This document shows, in pieces, positions 1 to 10,190 of a DNA stretch of 28,853 nucleotides. Positions within the stretch are counted from its first letter, which is position 1. Each line of letters starts with the position of its first letter. Position numbers and translations under genes: made by a program. Origin of the DNA: Chrysophaeum taylorii (Eukaryota; Sar; Pelagophyceae; Pelagomonadales; Pelagomonadaceae); the NCBI GenBank assembly GCA_029834535.1, contig JAQMWT010000568.1, positions 1 through 28,853 on the forward strand, in the 5' to 3' direction. The notes beneath the pieces are model-generated. The model was not told the DNA's origin. It saw nothing but the letters and a program-made list of their open reading frames with translations, and made no database searches.

Positions 1-96
1 ACTGCACCACGCACGCGCCACGCACGCGCCACGTCGCCTGTCCTGACACTAGGTCACATGCCACGTTCACTTCATACACACATGACACTCATGCGG
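1..96 (+). repeat. 5' LTR of copia copy A (partial)
   Basis: This stretch, with tandem CACGCACGCGC motifs followed by the run to TGACACTCATGCGG, recurs at 5123-5203, 14929-15001 and 18448-18559. By comparison with copy B the whole LTR is only about 105-140 bp, and its first few tens of bases lie outside the window. The TG...CA ends usual for LTRs are not obvious at the edges I place, so the boundaries are approximate. Confidence 0.8.
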
Positions 97-108
97 TTAT
101 GAGGCCCA
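95..108 (+). promoter_or_regulatory. Candidate primer-binding site (half-tRNA iMet type)
   Basis: GGTTATGAGGCCCA lies directly at the inner edge of the 5' LTR. Its reverse complement, TGGGCCTCATAACC, contains CAT and closely matches the anticodon arm of eukaryotic initiator tRNA-Met (GGGCTCATAACCC or GGGCCCATAACCC), with one extra base. Drosophila copia and yeast Ty5 prime from this internal region of cleaved initiator tRNA. The identical 14-mer sits at the same place in copy B (15000-15013). Confidence 0.6.
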
Positions 109-154
109 TGTTGTTCGTGTTCTAGCACGACGCTACCACTTGCGCGCGAGTGTC

Positions 155-1300
155 ATGTCGGCCACCGAGCTCAAGGACGCACGGAAGCGCCTGCCGGACA
201 TCGTCAACCAGCTCCGCACTTTCAACCCCGACGGTGATGCGGTGGAGGACGCGACGCACCTGCGACACCTCGAACAGGACGTCGTGGACTACGCCCAGTT
301 CCTGGCTGACGCCACCGGCTCCATCAGGCTCCCGCCGTTGACGCCCGAAGCCGACCTGTTCCTGCTCTGCCTCCTGCGCCGCGGCACCGCGGCGGAGGCG
401 CAGCGCATTGTCGACCGCTGCCAGACTGGTGCCGACGCTTTGGACCGCCTACGCCAGCGCTTCGCCTTCAACAGCAAGACCGAACTCCGCCAGCATCTGC
501 ACGATCTGTCCTTCGTCTCGTTCGGCACGCCCGACCTTTACCTCGCGGCCTTCGAACGTAACATCACGGCCCTTGAGGCACTGGGCGACACATTCACCGA
601 CACGGATCGCATGCTCTACTTCCTCGAGGGCCTCAAGGGACCCAAGGGGGGGATGACCTGGCGGAGGCCCACCGTCTTCTCGCGATTGAGTCCGCCCGGA
701 CAGGCACCTCGTACGACACCTTCATCAAGGTCTTTACCCACGTACTGCCGCAACGCCGATATCAGCCGCGGCGGCTCTCGCGCACGCGCCCGCCAGACCG
801 CCGCGCAAACTGCTGCCCCGCCCGGCCGCACCACGCTCAACTACGACTTCCGTCCGGACTGGACCCCAGTCCCGTTCTGCAGCAAGTGCTACGGGCTCTT
901 TCACACCGCCCGCATATGCCCTGCCGACATCACGAGCCGTATGCCGTGCGGAATCTGCCGCTTCCCCACCCACACCACCGACAACTGCGCGCTCAAGACT
1001 CCCGGCTGGCAGCCCGGAGACGTCTCTCTCGATCCGCGACCTCCGCAAGTTGAGGACTTTCGCTCCCGGGACGTGCCACCCGCCCGCCCGGCCGCGCCGC
1101 CCCATCAGGCGCCCCCGCCGGCCCGCAGGCACCTGAGCCTGCGCCGACCGCTGCCGCGGCCGCCCGCCGCACCACCGACGCCTGTCGGACCGGTTACACC
1201 ATCGGCGCGCGCGCCTTTATGGCGCGCGGCATCGAGCCACCGTTGGTCTCTCCCGGCGCCCTTCACCTGACGTTGACGTTGCTCTTCGTGGCCGCCGGGC
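155..1300 (+). pseudogene. gag: copia copy A Gag (frameshifted), two CCHC zinc knuckles
   Basis: The capsid/nucleocapsid part of the retroelement polyprotein, which packages element RNA. I choose the ATG at 155 (product begins MSATELKDARK); upstream in-frame codons include only a TTG at 140. Two perfect CX2CX4HX4C knuckles are encoded at 878-919 (CSKCYGLFHTARIC) and 947-988 (CGICRFPTHTTDNC). Relative to copy B, one base is missing by the A/G run near 645 and one is gained near 739, so about 30 codons between them are read out of frame before the frame recovers. A further extra base near 1026 throws the proline-rich C-terminus out of frame. Copy B shows the undamaged reading of these segments. 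The N-terminal part has no family signature I recognise beyond its position. Confidence 0.85.
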
Positions 1301-1301
1301 T

Positions 1302-2440
1302 ATGCTCGGTCTCTGCCTCGACGGCCGTGTTGCGCTGCCCGCTCTCCTCCTCGTCCCCGGCCTTGCATGCGTCCTCCGCACTGTCTCATTCCCGCTCCTG
1401 TGCCGCACCACGGCGCGGGCAGCCCGTGCCCGCGCGGCGCCACCAGACGACTACGAGGAGTGGCTCGTCGACTCCGCCTGCGACAACCACACGCGGCCCG
1501 AGTACAGCACGGTGGTCTCCTACACGAAGACGTGGCTGTCCTGGCTCCCGGGCGGCTTCTTCGACGGTGGACGCCACAGCCACGCTGTCAGTGGACACGT
1601 CATCGAGAACGTCACGCTCCAGACTACGGACGGACACATCGACGTCACCATCGCTGCAGCCATTACGCCCTCGCTCCCGCGGCTCTTCTCGGTCGACCAG
1701 TTCGACAAGAGCGGGGGGCGCTTCATCAGCGGGTCGCGCCCTCGCCTCGAGACGAGCGACGGCAAGATCATCCCCCTCATCAAGCGAGGAAAGGACTACG
1801 TGCTCATCACCCGGCGCACGGGGACCGAACCGGCGACGGCCGGCACTGCGGCCGTCACCGCCGCGGCCCCCGCCGCCCCCCGCACGGGGACCGAACCGGC
1901 GACGGCCGGCACTGCGGCCGCCGCCGCTGCCGGACGCCGGCTCGCGCCGCGCGCTGTCTATGGCTCGGCTTTCGTCTCCTCCCTCGTCGCGACCGCGGTC
2001 TTGGCCGGCGCCATGGCTGCTGTGGCGTCGAGCCATGCCGTTGGGGCGGCAATGCTGCAGCACCCGAGCGCACGGCCGGTCGACCCGGTCCTCATGCCGG
2101 GCCTCCGCCTCGACGACGTCAGCGCCCATCAGATGCTCGGCCACGCCAGCGATGACCGCCGGGACGCCGCCCTGAAGCGGCTCGGCCTTCCCGCTGTCGG
2201 GGAAAGCCGGCACCCCATCTGCTGCACCCTCGGCCGCTTACGCAAGGCGCCCACGCATTCCACGACGACGAGCGCGACCACGGCACCCGACGGGGCCGTC
2301 CGTGAGGTCGACTTGCAAGGCCCCTTCAACCCGCCGACACTCGGAGGGGCGCGGTATGGCCTCGACTTCGCCTTTCGGCGCCCGGCTCGCCTGGCGAGCT
2401 CGCTCATTGCCAAGAAAGCGACGCGGCGGGGGAGCTCCCC
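1302..2440 (+). pseudogene. pol: copia copy A protease and integrase N-terminal part
   Basis: Open in one frame from 1302. The retroelement aspartic protease is indicated by WLVDSACDNH, with the catalytic Asp codon at 1470; copia proteases usually have DSG or DSA here. It is followed by a segment resembling the NLLSV-type region (LPRLFSVDQFDKSG). An Ala/Pro-rich spacer includes an in-frame 66-bp tandem duplication, with 39-bp identical cores at 1815 and 1881. HQMLGH near 2127-2145 matches the zinc-binding GAG-pre-integrase motif. REVDLQGPF, near 2303-2330, supplies the first integrase Asp, followed by GGARYGLDF. Near 2440 the frame changes. This segment is entirely missing from copy B. Confidence 0.82.
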
Positions 2441-4405
2441 GTGCTCCTCGCGTCCGCGCGCGCGGCTGGGCTGCACCCAACTACCCTCCGCGCGGACTTG
2501 GGGGGCGAGCTCGACAACCCGCACTTCCGTTCTACGGCCGTCGCCTCCGGCCTCGCCGTCGAGTACGTCGTCCCCGAACGCCACGTCAACGCCGCCGAGA
2601 ACGCCCACGTCCGGATTATGGACGTGGCGCGCGCCAACGACGTCTTGGTCCGGAACGTGCTCCATCCCAAATTCTGGGGCTATTCCTACCTCTACGCCGT
2701 CCGTCAGGTGAACGTCGTCGGCGGCTACATCGGCGAGCACGAGGACATTAGCGGCATGGCGCCCTACGGCTCGCTCGTTGCCTACCGCGTCGACGCCGCG
2801 AAGAACACCGAACGCCCATTGATCGGGATATACCTAGGATGTCGGCCCGAGGCCGGTCCCGGGGCCGTCTACGTTGTTCCAGCGCCGCGACCGGGCTGCG
2901 TCCAGGACGACCTTCGCCTCGTGCGCACGACCGCGACCGTCCGCTTCCTCGCCGCACCGGGCACGCCTGTTACGACCGACTTGCTCCGCACCACTCTCGA
3001 CAGCCTGCGTGCAGCGGCCACAGCCCCGCTCGCGGACGCCGGCGCCCCGACGCCGCCACCGCCCCCACCCCCTACCTTGACCCAAGCCTGCAAGATTGCG
3101 CAGGCGTACGCGACCGCGACGTCGGCGGGCGAACCCGCCCCCGACCACGCCCCGCTCCCGGGCCCGGGCTTGCTCGACGACGATCAGGACCCTGCCCTTT
3201 GGCACGAGGCGCCGCCCTCGACCTTCGTCTTCGACTACGGACCCCCCGACCCGACGGCTCCCCGATCCCTTCGGGAGGCCCGTGGCCGCCCGGACGCGCC
3301 TGGCTGGACGGCGGCCGTCCTCAAGGAACACGGCGCCTTCTTCCAATTCGAGGCCATCCGCGTTGTAGCCGCCCGTGACGTCTCTGATGACGCCGTGGTC
3401 GTCGGCTGCATTACCGCCCTCGCCGTCAAGCGCGATGGCACGCAGAAGGTTCGCTTCTGCTGCGACGGGGCTCAAGCCAAACGGACCGAGACTGCGCATG
3501 CGCTCGCCGTCCCGGAGGACCACGACGATGCGCCTTGTACCGTCACTGCGGTTTCACCCTCGTGCGCGTCGCCATGCGCTGACAACAATGCCGTGCTCGT
3601 CTTCGTGGCCGTCTGCAACCGCTACGGCTATGTCGCCTGCGCTGGGGACACTCGGTGCGCCTACCTCCAATCTCACCAACTCCTGCCTCATGAGCGCCGC
3701 TACATGCGCCCGCCTCGCCACATCGGCGACTACATGGCAGACCTTCCTCCGGACCAACGATACGACCCGACTCGGTCGCTGTGGCTCACGCTCAAGCCTG
3801 TCTACGGCCAGCCCCATGCGGGCCGCAAGTGGTATGAGACGTTCGTCGAGTACCTCGGCCTTCTTGGCTTCCTCGAATCGCCGTACCACCCCTGCTTCTT
3901 CTACCGCTATGAAGATACTGGGCCGCCGACGGTACTCACCAGCGTCGTCGACAACATTCCGCTCGCGGGCCAACCGGACGCCGTGGCTGAAGTACGCGCT
4001 GCGCTCAGCGACCGTTTTGTCATGACGTGGGAAGACGTCGCTCACGACATCTGCGGCATCACCCTCGACTACCGTGCCGATGGCACTGTCTTCGCCCACC
4101 AGCGCCCGTACATCGACAAGGTCCTCGGTTACCTCGGCTACGGCTCCATCACGGTCGGGCCTGCCACACCGATGCACCTGGACTTCAACGTCGACCCCCA
4201 CGTACCCGACAAGACGGCCGACAGCGGCGACGTCCGTGCCGCGCTCGCCATCAACCCACGCGAGGCCCTTGGTCTGCTCATGTTCACGCGGGCGACGTTG
4301 CCCACCTTCGCGCGCACGGTTCACGTCCTGGCCACCGCCGTAAACGTGTGGTCCGAGCGCCACGCTCGGGCCCTCGACCGTGCCCTGCGCTGGCTCGCGG
4401 CTCTC
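2441..4405 (+). pseudogene. pol: copia copy A integrase C-terminal part and reverse transcriptase
   Basis: Continuation of pol in another frame. LRADLGGEL (Asp codon at 2495) and NAAENAHVRIMD (Glu codon near 2597) give the second and third residues of the integrase D,D-35-E triad, followed by the copia-typical PKFWGYSYLYAV. After a Pro-rich linker the RVT_2 reverse transcriptase begins near 3230. Recognisable blocks are WTAAVLKEHGAF, AGDTRCAYLQS (first catalytic Asp, codon 3647) and LKPVYGQPHAGRKWYETF (the copia LYGLKQAPRQWY block). The box that should read YVDD is VVDN at 3944-3955. RT continues to the connection at RALDRALRWL, where two extra bases near 4405 shift the frame. Confidence 0.87.
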
Positions 4406-4961
4406 ACCGGGACCTTGGCATCCTGTTTCTGCTGCCTACCGAGGCGCCTTCCACCTCTCTGCTTATGCGGACGAGCGTCTTGGCTGTTAGCTCGCTCGCG
4501 GTGCGCACGGCTCTGCCCTCTCGCGCCTCGGTGGTGCCGTTCTCCTCCCGGGGGCCTGCGTCTCCGGGGCCAGTCGGCGCGTCTCTGCGACATGCCACAG
4601 CACGCCGGAGATTGCCATCTTAGCCCTGTCTCACACTGTCCGTCGCCTTCTTGGCGTGCGCCACCTCATCCAGACCCTCGAGGGGGTCCGGCCGCCTCGC
4701 ACCACGGTATGGTGTGATAACCAACCGGCACTGAAGATCGTCCGTCGCCGTCTTCTGTCGCCTAACTTGCGCCATGTGCGTATCGCCCTCAATGCCCTCA
4801 TTTGCGCAGTTGATACGTACGACTGTGCGTACGACTGTGCCTACAAGTACGTCAAGACCAAGCTCAATTACGCCAGCGTCTTCGTTTCCAACGAGGACGC
4901 TGACCTCTTCGAGCGCGATACTGCCTTCTTCACCGGCCATGTCACCCCTGACCTCTCCTAG
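4405..4961 (+). pseudogene. copia copy A RNase H (frameshifted, with a stop)
   Basis: RNase H that would degrade the RNA template. Copy B gives the intact version. Here the N-terminal part is scrambled by a two-base insertion near 4405 and a one-base loss near 4435, and the segment aligned to the catalytic DYADESL region contains an in-frame stop. The second half is open from 4656: RHLIQTLEGV, then WCDNQPALKI (catalytic Asp), ending in HVTPDLS at the stop at 4959-4961. A 12-bp tandem duplication near 4815-4840 (TACGACTGTGCS twice) adds four codons relative to copy B. Confidence 0.8.
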
Positions 4962-5080
4962 ACTCCTGGGGAGGTCCGACCTCGCTCTGCTCTTGTTCTT
5001 TCTTTTTCGCGCCCTTCCGCTGCGCTTCGCTCCTTTCACGTGCCTCCTGCAGCCCTCTCTTCGCACCTGATCGCTTCGCT

Positions 5081-5091
5081 GGATGGGGAGG
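5081..5091 (+). promoter_or_regulatory. Polypurine tract of copia copy A
   Basis: GGATGGGGAGG directly abuts the start of the 3' LTR (CACCAGCCTG). The identical 11-mer occupies the same place in copy B at 18407-18417. In LTR elements such a tract primes plus-strand DNA synthesis and defines the LTR 5' edge. Confidence 0.65.
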
Positions 5092-5203
5092 CACCAGCCT
5101 GTCCCAGTGACACGCCACTGACACACCACGCACGCGCCACGCACGCGCCACGTCGCCTGTCCTGACACTAGGTCACATGCCACGTTCACTTCACACACAC
5201 ACA
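5092..5203 (+). repeat. 3' LTR of copia copy A (3' end truncated)
   Basis: Matches the other LTR copies up to the CACACACA run, then lacks the terminal ATGACACTCATGCGG seen at 82-96 and passes straight into ACAAGTGCAGG, the start of the helicase-fossil array. The CA-rich run is a likely slippage or recombination point. Confidence 0.75.
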
Positions 5204-5570
5204 AGTGCAGGCCAGTAAGTTCACCTATCTCTAACCCCAGTAAGTTCACCAAATCCCGTTAAGTTCACCTAGTCCCAATCTCTAACCCCAGTAAATTCGG
5301 CGTAAGTCCAATCTCTAACCCCAGTAAGTTCGGCATAAACCCACTCGTGCTCACACCCACTCCTTCGAGCTCGTCGCTCTCACCCCCGCCAATCTAAGCT
5401 GCTTTGATCCGCACACGCCGCTAAGCTTTGAGTTTACTCTAAAAGCCCCAGTAAGTTCACACTTGGTCTCAGTAAGTTCACCTGGTCACTAAGTTCACCT
5501 AGTCCCAATCTCCAACCCCAGTAAGTTCACCTGGTTCCAGTAAGTTCACCTGGTCCCAGTAAGTTCACCT

Positions 5571-6180
5571 ACAGTGCGCGTGTAGACGCCGGGAGGGGGC
5601 TTATCGGTATTGCGCAGCACGTGTGGGGTAGGGTGGAGTCGTCGACCAGAAGAGCATATTCGGGGTTGCCGATCGACAGAGAGCCACGTAGAGCTGGACG
5701 TGGCAGAAGACGGGCGTTGGCAAGAGGACGCCGACCTCGCGGGGCGTCTGGCCCTGGCTCTTGGTGATCGTTTGGCGTCGGCGGGCCTTAAGGGATACAG
5801 GTTGGAGGAGCCTCGGTGACACGACACGATCGATCATGTATCTGGTACCGTTGCAGTGGCCGTGCGACGGGTCGAGGTTGCGAAGACATTAAGCTCGCGA
5901 TCAAAGTCAGCATGCCGTTGGTTGTCAGGGAGTTGAAAACTCGACTGTTAAGAGCGAGGCGTCGTCTTCCGACCCAACCTAGTCGGCCGAAAAGAACTCC
6001 GACGCCTCGTCTCCGGGAAAAAAAGGCCGCGGTCATGCGCGCGTTGTCAGCATCGACAACATCGTTTCGACGGGGCGTGAGAATGGCGCGCTGAAAGAGC
6101 CGCCGCGGGTCGTGGAAATAGTCTGCGAGGTCGCCGTAGACGGCTTGGAGGATCACTGTCTGGCTCTCGCGCCTACCTGA
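5571..6180 (-). pseudogene. PIF1/Helitron helicase C-terminal fossil, unit 1
   Basis: Read on the minus strand in three frames. First comes ILQAVYGDLADYFHDP with RAILTPRRNDVVDADN, the region between helicase motifs IV and V. NSLTTNGM follows, then [17 protein letters not shown] (motif V) and [10 protein letters not shown] (motif VI, normally YVALSRV). The complete helicase at 18530-20335 shows the same blocks in the same order. Motifs I-III are absent, so this is a 3' fragment of the gene. A frame change sits exactly between YPLRPADAK and ITKSQ (near 5770-5790), and the same break is in every unit. It cannot make an active helicase. Confidence 0.82.
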
Positions 6181-6606
6181 TCCTTACTCTCGCGCCTACC
6201 TGATCCTTACCCTAAATCGAGGGACAAACAAACAGACAAACAAACAAACAAACATCTGTCGATTAGTAGTTACAAGTGCAGGCCAGTAAGTTCACCTAGT
6301 CCCAATCTCTAACCCCAGTAAGTTCACCTGGTCCCAGTAAGTTTCATATAAGTTCACCTGGTCAGTATTATTATTGACAGTAAGTTCACCTAGCTCACAC
6401 CAACTCCTTTGAGCTCGTCGCTCTCGCCTCCGCCAATCTAAGCTGCTTTGATCCGCACGCGCCGCCAACCTTTGAGTTTACTCTAAAAACCCTTTACTCT
6501 AAAAACCCCAGTATGTTCACCTGGTCCCAGTTTCACCTGGTCACTCAGCTCACCTAGTCCCAATCTCCAACCCCAGTAAGTTCACCTGGTCCCAGTAAGT
6601 TCACCT

Positions 6607-7216
6607 ACAGTGCGCGTGTAGACGCCGGGAGGGGCTTATCGGTATTGCGCAGCACGTGTGGGTAGGGTGGAGTCGTCGACCCAGAAGAGTATATCCTCGG
6701 GGTTGCCGATCGACAGAGAGCCACGTAGAGCTGGACGTGGCAGAAGACGGGCTTGGGAAGAGGACGCCGACCTCGCGGGGCGTCTGGCCCTGGCTCTTGT
6801 TGATCGTTTGGCGTCGGCGGGCCTTAAGGGATACAGGTTGGAGGAGCCTCGGTGACAACGACACGATCGATCATGTATCTGGTACCGTTGCAGTGGCCGT
6901 GCGACGGGTCGAGGTTGCGAAGACATTAAGCTCGCGATCAAAGTCAGCATGCCGTTGGTTGTCAGGGAGTTGAAAACTCTACTGTAAAGAGCGAGGCGTC
7001 GTCTTCCGACCCAGCCTAGTCAGCCGAAAAGAACTCCGACGCCTCGTCTCCGGGAAAAAAGGCCGCGGTCATGCGCGCGTTGTCAGCATCGACAACATCG
7101 TTTCGACGGGGCGTGAGAATGGCGCGCTGAAAGAGCCGCCGCGGGTCGTGGAAATAGTCTGCGAGGTCGCCGTAGACGGCTTGGAGGATCACTGTCTGGC
7201 TCTCGCGCCTACCTGA
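6607..7216 (-). pseudogene. PIF1/Helitron helicase C-terminal fossil, unit 2
   Basis: Same blocks as unit 1, with INKSQGQT in motif V. A three-base insertion (TATATCCTCGG against TATTCGG) lies near the C-terminal end, and the poly-A run near 7050 is one base shorter than in unit 1. The motif V frame break is shared. Confidence 0.8.
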
Positions 7217-7395
7217 TCCTTACTCTCGCGCCTACCTGATCCTTACCCTAAATCGAGGGACAAACAAACAGACAAACAGACAGACAAACATCTGTCGATT
7301 AGTAGTTAGGACAAGTGCAGGCCAGTAAGTTCACCTACTCCCAATCTCTAACCCCAGTAAGTTCACCTGGTCACGTGGTCCCAGTAAGTTCACTT

Positions 7396-7985
7396 ATAGT
7401 GCGTGTGTAGACGCCGGGAGGGCTTATCGGTATTGCGCAGCACGTGTGGGGTAGGTGGAGTCGTCGGGGATGCCGATCGACAGAGAGCCACGTAGAGCTG
7501 GACGTGGCAGAAGACGGGCTTGGGCAAGAGGACGCCGACCTCGCGGGGCGTCTGGCCCTGGCTCTTGGTGATCGTTTGGCGTAGGCGGGCCTTAAGGGAT
7601 ACAGGTTGGAGGAGCCTCGGTGACAACGACACGATCGATCATGTATCTGGTACCGTTGCAGTGGCCGTGCGACGGGTCGAGGTTGCGAAGACTTTAAGCT
7701 CGCGATCAAAGTCAGCATGCCGTTGGTTGTCAGGGAGTTGAAAACTCTACTGTAAAGAGCGAGGCGTCGTCTTCCGACCCAGCCTAGTCAGCCGAAAAGA
7801 ACTCCGACGCCTCGTCTCCGGGAAAAAAAGGCCGCGGTCATGCGCGCGTTGTCAGCATCGACAACATCGTTTCGACGGGGCGTGAGAATGGCGCGCTGAA
7901 AGAGCCGCCGCGGGTCGTGGAAATAGTCTGCGAGGTCGCCGTAGACGGCTTGGAGGATCACTGTCTGGCTCTCGCGCCTACCTGA
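7396..7985 (-). pseudogene. PIF1/Helitron helicase C-terminal fossil, unit 3
   Basis: Shortest unit. About 20 bp between the GTCGTCG and GATGCCGATCG segments near 7460 have been lost, removing codons after motif VI. Motif V reads ITKSQGQT. The upstream 130-bp non-coding segment is absent from this unit. Confidence 0.8.
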
Positions 7986-8399
7986 TCCTTACCCTAAATC
8001 GAGGGACAAACAAACAGACAGACAGACAGACAGACAAACATCTGTCGATTAGTAGTTAGGACAAGTGCAGGCCAGTAAGTTCACCTAGTCCCAATCTCTA
8101 ACCCCAGTAAGTTCACCTTGTCCCAGTAAGTCCACCTGGTCAGTAAGTTCACCTAGTCCAAATCTCTAACCCCAGTAAGTTTGGCGCAAGCCCACTCGTG
8201 CTCACACCACTCCATCGAGCTCGTCGCTCTCGCCTCCGCCAATCTAAGCTGCTTTGATCCGCACACGCCGCTAATCTTCGAGTTTACTCTAAAACCCCCA
8301 GTAAATTCAATTGGTCCCAGTAAGTTCGCCTGGTCACTAATTTCACCTAGTCCCAATCTCCAACCTCCGTAAGTTCACCTGGTTCCAGTAAGTTCACCT

Positions 8400-9128
8400 A
8401 CAGTGCGCGTGTAGACGCCGGGAGGGGGCTTATCGGTATTGCGGAGCACGTGTGGGGTAGGGTGGAGTCGTCGACTCAGAAGAGCATATCCTCGGGGTTG
8501 CCGATCGACAGAGAGCCACGTAGAGCTGGACGTGACAGAAGACGGGCTTGGAAAGAGGACGCCGACCTCGCGGGGCGTCTGGCCCTGGCTCTTGTTGATC
8601 GTTTGGCGTAGGCGGGCCTTAAGCGATACAGGTTGGAGGAGCCTCGGTGACAACGACACGATCGATCATGTATCTGGTACCGTTGCAGTGGCCGTGCGAC
8701 GGGTCGAGGTTGATCGTTTGGCGTAGGCGGGCCTTAAGCGATACAATTTGGAGTAGCCTCGGTGACAACGACACGATCGATCATATGTATCTGGTACCGT
8801 TGCAGTGGCCGTGCGACGGGTCGAGGTTGCGAAGACATTAAGCTCGCGATCAAAGTCAGCATGCCGTTGGTTGTCACGGAGTTGAAAACTCTACTGTAAA
8901 GAGCGAGGCGTCGTCTTCCGACCCAGCTAGTCAGCCGAAAAGAACTCCAACGCCTCGTCTCCGGGAAAAAAAGGCCGCGGTCATGCGCGCGTTGTCAGCA
9001 TCGACAACATCGTTTCGACGGGGCGTGAGAATGGCGCGCTGAAAGCGCCGCCGCGGGTCGTGGAAATAGTCTGCGAGGTCGCCGTAGACGGCTTGGAGGA
9101 TCACTGTCTGGCTCTCGCGCTTACCTGA
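8400..9128 (-). pseudogene. PIF1/Helitron helicase C-terminal fossil, unit 4 (internal duplication)
   Basis: Contains a direct tandem duplication of about 115 bp (8595-8709 and 8710-8826), so the segment from the motif V break back to the [15 protein letters not shown] region is present twice. The second copy has picked up substitutions (for example ATACAATTTGGAGTAG for ATACAGGTTGGAGGAG). Other blocks match the other units. Confidence 0.8.
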
Positions 9129-9343
9129 TCCTCACTCTCGCGCCTACCTGATCCTTACCCTAAATCGAGGGACAAACAAACAGACAAACAAACAAACAAA
9201 CAGACAAACATCTGTCGATTAGTAGTTAAGATAAGATAAGACCCAGTAAGTTCACCTGGTCCCAGTAAGTTCACCTGGTCACTCAGTTCACCTAGTCCCA
9301 ATCTCAAACCCCAGTAAGTTCACCTGGCCCAGTAAGCTCACCT

Positions 9344-9955
9344 ACAGTGCGTGTGTAGACGCCGGGAGGGGGCTTATAGGTATTGCGCAGCACGTGTGGG
9401 GTAGGGTGGAGTCGTCGACCCAGAGGAGCATATCCTCGGGGTTGCCGATCGACAGAGAGCCACGTAGAGCTGGACGTGACAGAAGACGGGCTTGGGCAAG
9501 AGGACGTCGACCTCGCGGGGCGTCTGGCCCTGGCTCTTGTTGATCGTTTGGCGTAGGCGGGCCTTGAGGGATACAGGTTGGAGGAGCCTCGGTGACAACG
9601 ACACGATCGATCATGTATCTGGTACCGTTGCAGTGGCCGTGCGACGGGTCGAGGTTGCGAAGACATTAAGCTCGCGATCAAAGTCAGCATGCCGTTGGTT
9701 GTCAGGGAGTTCAAAACTCGACTGTAAAGAGCGAGGCGTCGTCTTCCGACCCAGCCTAGTCAGCCGAAAAGAACTCCGACGCCTCGTCTCCGGGAAAAAA
9801 GGCCGCGGTCATGCGCGCGTTGTCAGCATCGACAACATCGTTTCGACGGGGCGTGAGAATGGCGCGCTGAAAGAGCCGCCGCGGCTCGTGGAAATAGTCT
9901 GCGAGGTCGCCGTAGACGGCTTGGAGGATCACTGTCTGGCTCTCGCCTACCTGAT
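9344..9955 (-). pseudogene. PIF1/Helitron helicase C-terminal fossil, unit 5
   Basis: Last unit before the TM9SF gene. It carries the same order of blocks and the shared frame break. The minisatellite before it is short and preceded by AAGATAAGATAAG, and the unit lacks the ACAAGTGCAGG start and the 130-bp segment. Confidence 0.8.
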
Positions 9956-10050
9956 CCTTACTCTCGCGCCTACCTGATCCTTACCCTAAATCGAGGGACA
10001 AACAAACAAACAAACAGACAGACAAACAAACATCTGTCGATTAGTAGTTA

Positions 10051-10190
10051 GGAAGACTCATGCGAACTCTCCGTTTTTGGGAACTTCAACACGGTTCAAT
10101 GTAGGGTAAGGGCGAATTCGCGTTCCCACGTCCCGTTCTCAATGCAGCTGAAGCCCTCTTTTCTAAAAAACCCACATGTAACAGCAAAAC
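10051..10190 (+). other. Short 5' flank of the TM9SF gene
   Basis: About 140 bp of unique DNA between the end of the repeat array and the TM9SF ATG; the promoter and 5' UTR must lie here or inside the array. I see no TATA box. An in-frame stop (TAA at 10179-10181) precedes the chosen ATG, so translation cannot extend upstream without splicing. Confidence 0.5.

Larger units (their letters stand above)
1..5203 (+). mobile_element. Ty1/copia-type LTR retrotransposon, copy A (degenerate, 5' end outside window)
   Basis: Domain order along the plus strand is Gag with two CCHC knuckles, aspartic protease, GAG-pre-integrase/integrase, reverse transcriptase, RNase H. Integrase upstream of RT identifies the copia (Pseudoviridae-type) order rather than Ty3/gypsy. 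The element is bounded by a short terminal repeat (1-96, partial, and 5092-5203), with a candidate primer-binding site after the first and a polypurine tract before the second. Comparison with copy B at 14898-18560 shows single-base or two-base indels near 645, 739, 1026, 1300, 2440, 4405 and 4435, so the polyprotein is split over three frames. An in-frame stop also falls in the RNase H region. The copy is almost certainly non-functional unless some indels are assembly errors. Confidence 0.93.
5201..10050. repeat. Tandem array of five helicase-fossil units
   Basis: Five head-to-tail units at about 5201-6271, 6272-7308, 7309-8058, 8059-9228 and 9229-10050. Units 1-4 start ACAAGTGCAGGCCAG and carry a run of the 19-bp minisatellite CCAGTAAGTTCACCTGGTC and variants. 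Units 1, 2 and 4 then carry a non-coding segment of about 130 bp (CTCGTGCTCACAC to GAGTTTACTCTAAAA). All five have a minus-strand helicase fragment of about 600 bp and a GAGGGACAAACAAACAGAC microsatellite tail ending ATCTGTCGATTAGTAGTTA. Units 3 and 5 lack the 130-bp segment, which explains their shorter length. A sixth unit lies at 13239-14222 in the same orientation. Length differences between units look like local slippage and unequal exchange. Confidence 0.88.

Noticed and set aside
1367..2213. Alternative long frames within the copia elements on both strands
   Set aside because: These overlap the recognised pol reading frames and are Arg/Pro-rich shadows of them.
5201..10050. CRISPR array
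   Set aside because: The 19-bp repeats are adjacent or irregularly spaced, spacers are not unique and uniform in length, and the context is eukaryotic.
5201..10050. Helitron-type ends on the helicase-fossil units
   Set aside because: The units begin ACAAGTGCAGG and end GATTAGTAGTTA; there is no TC start or CTRR end at the junctions.
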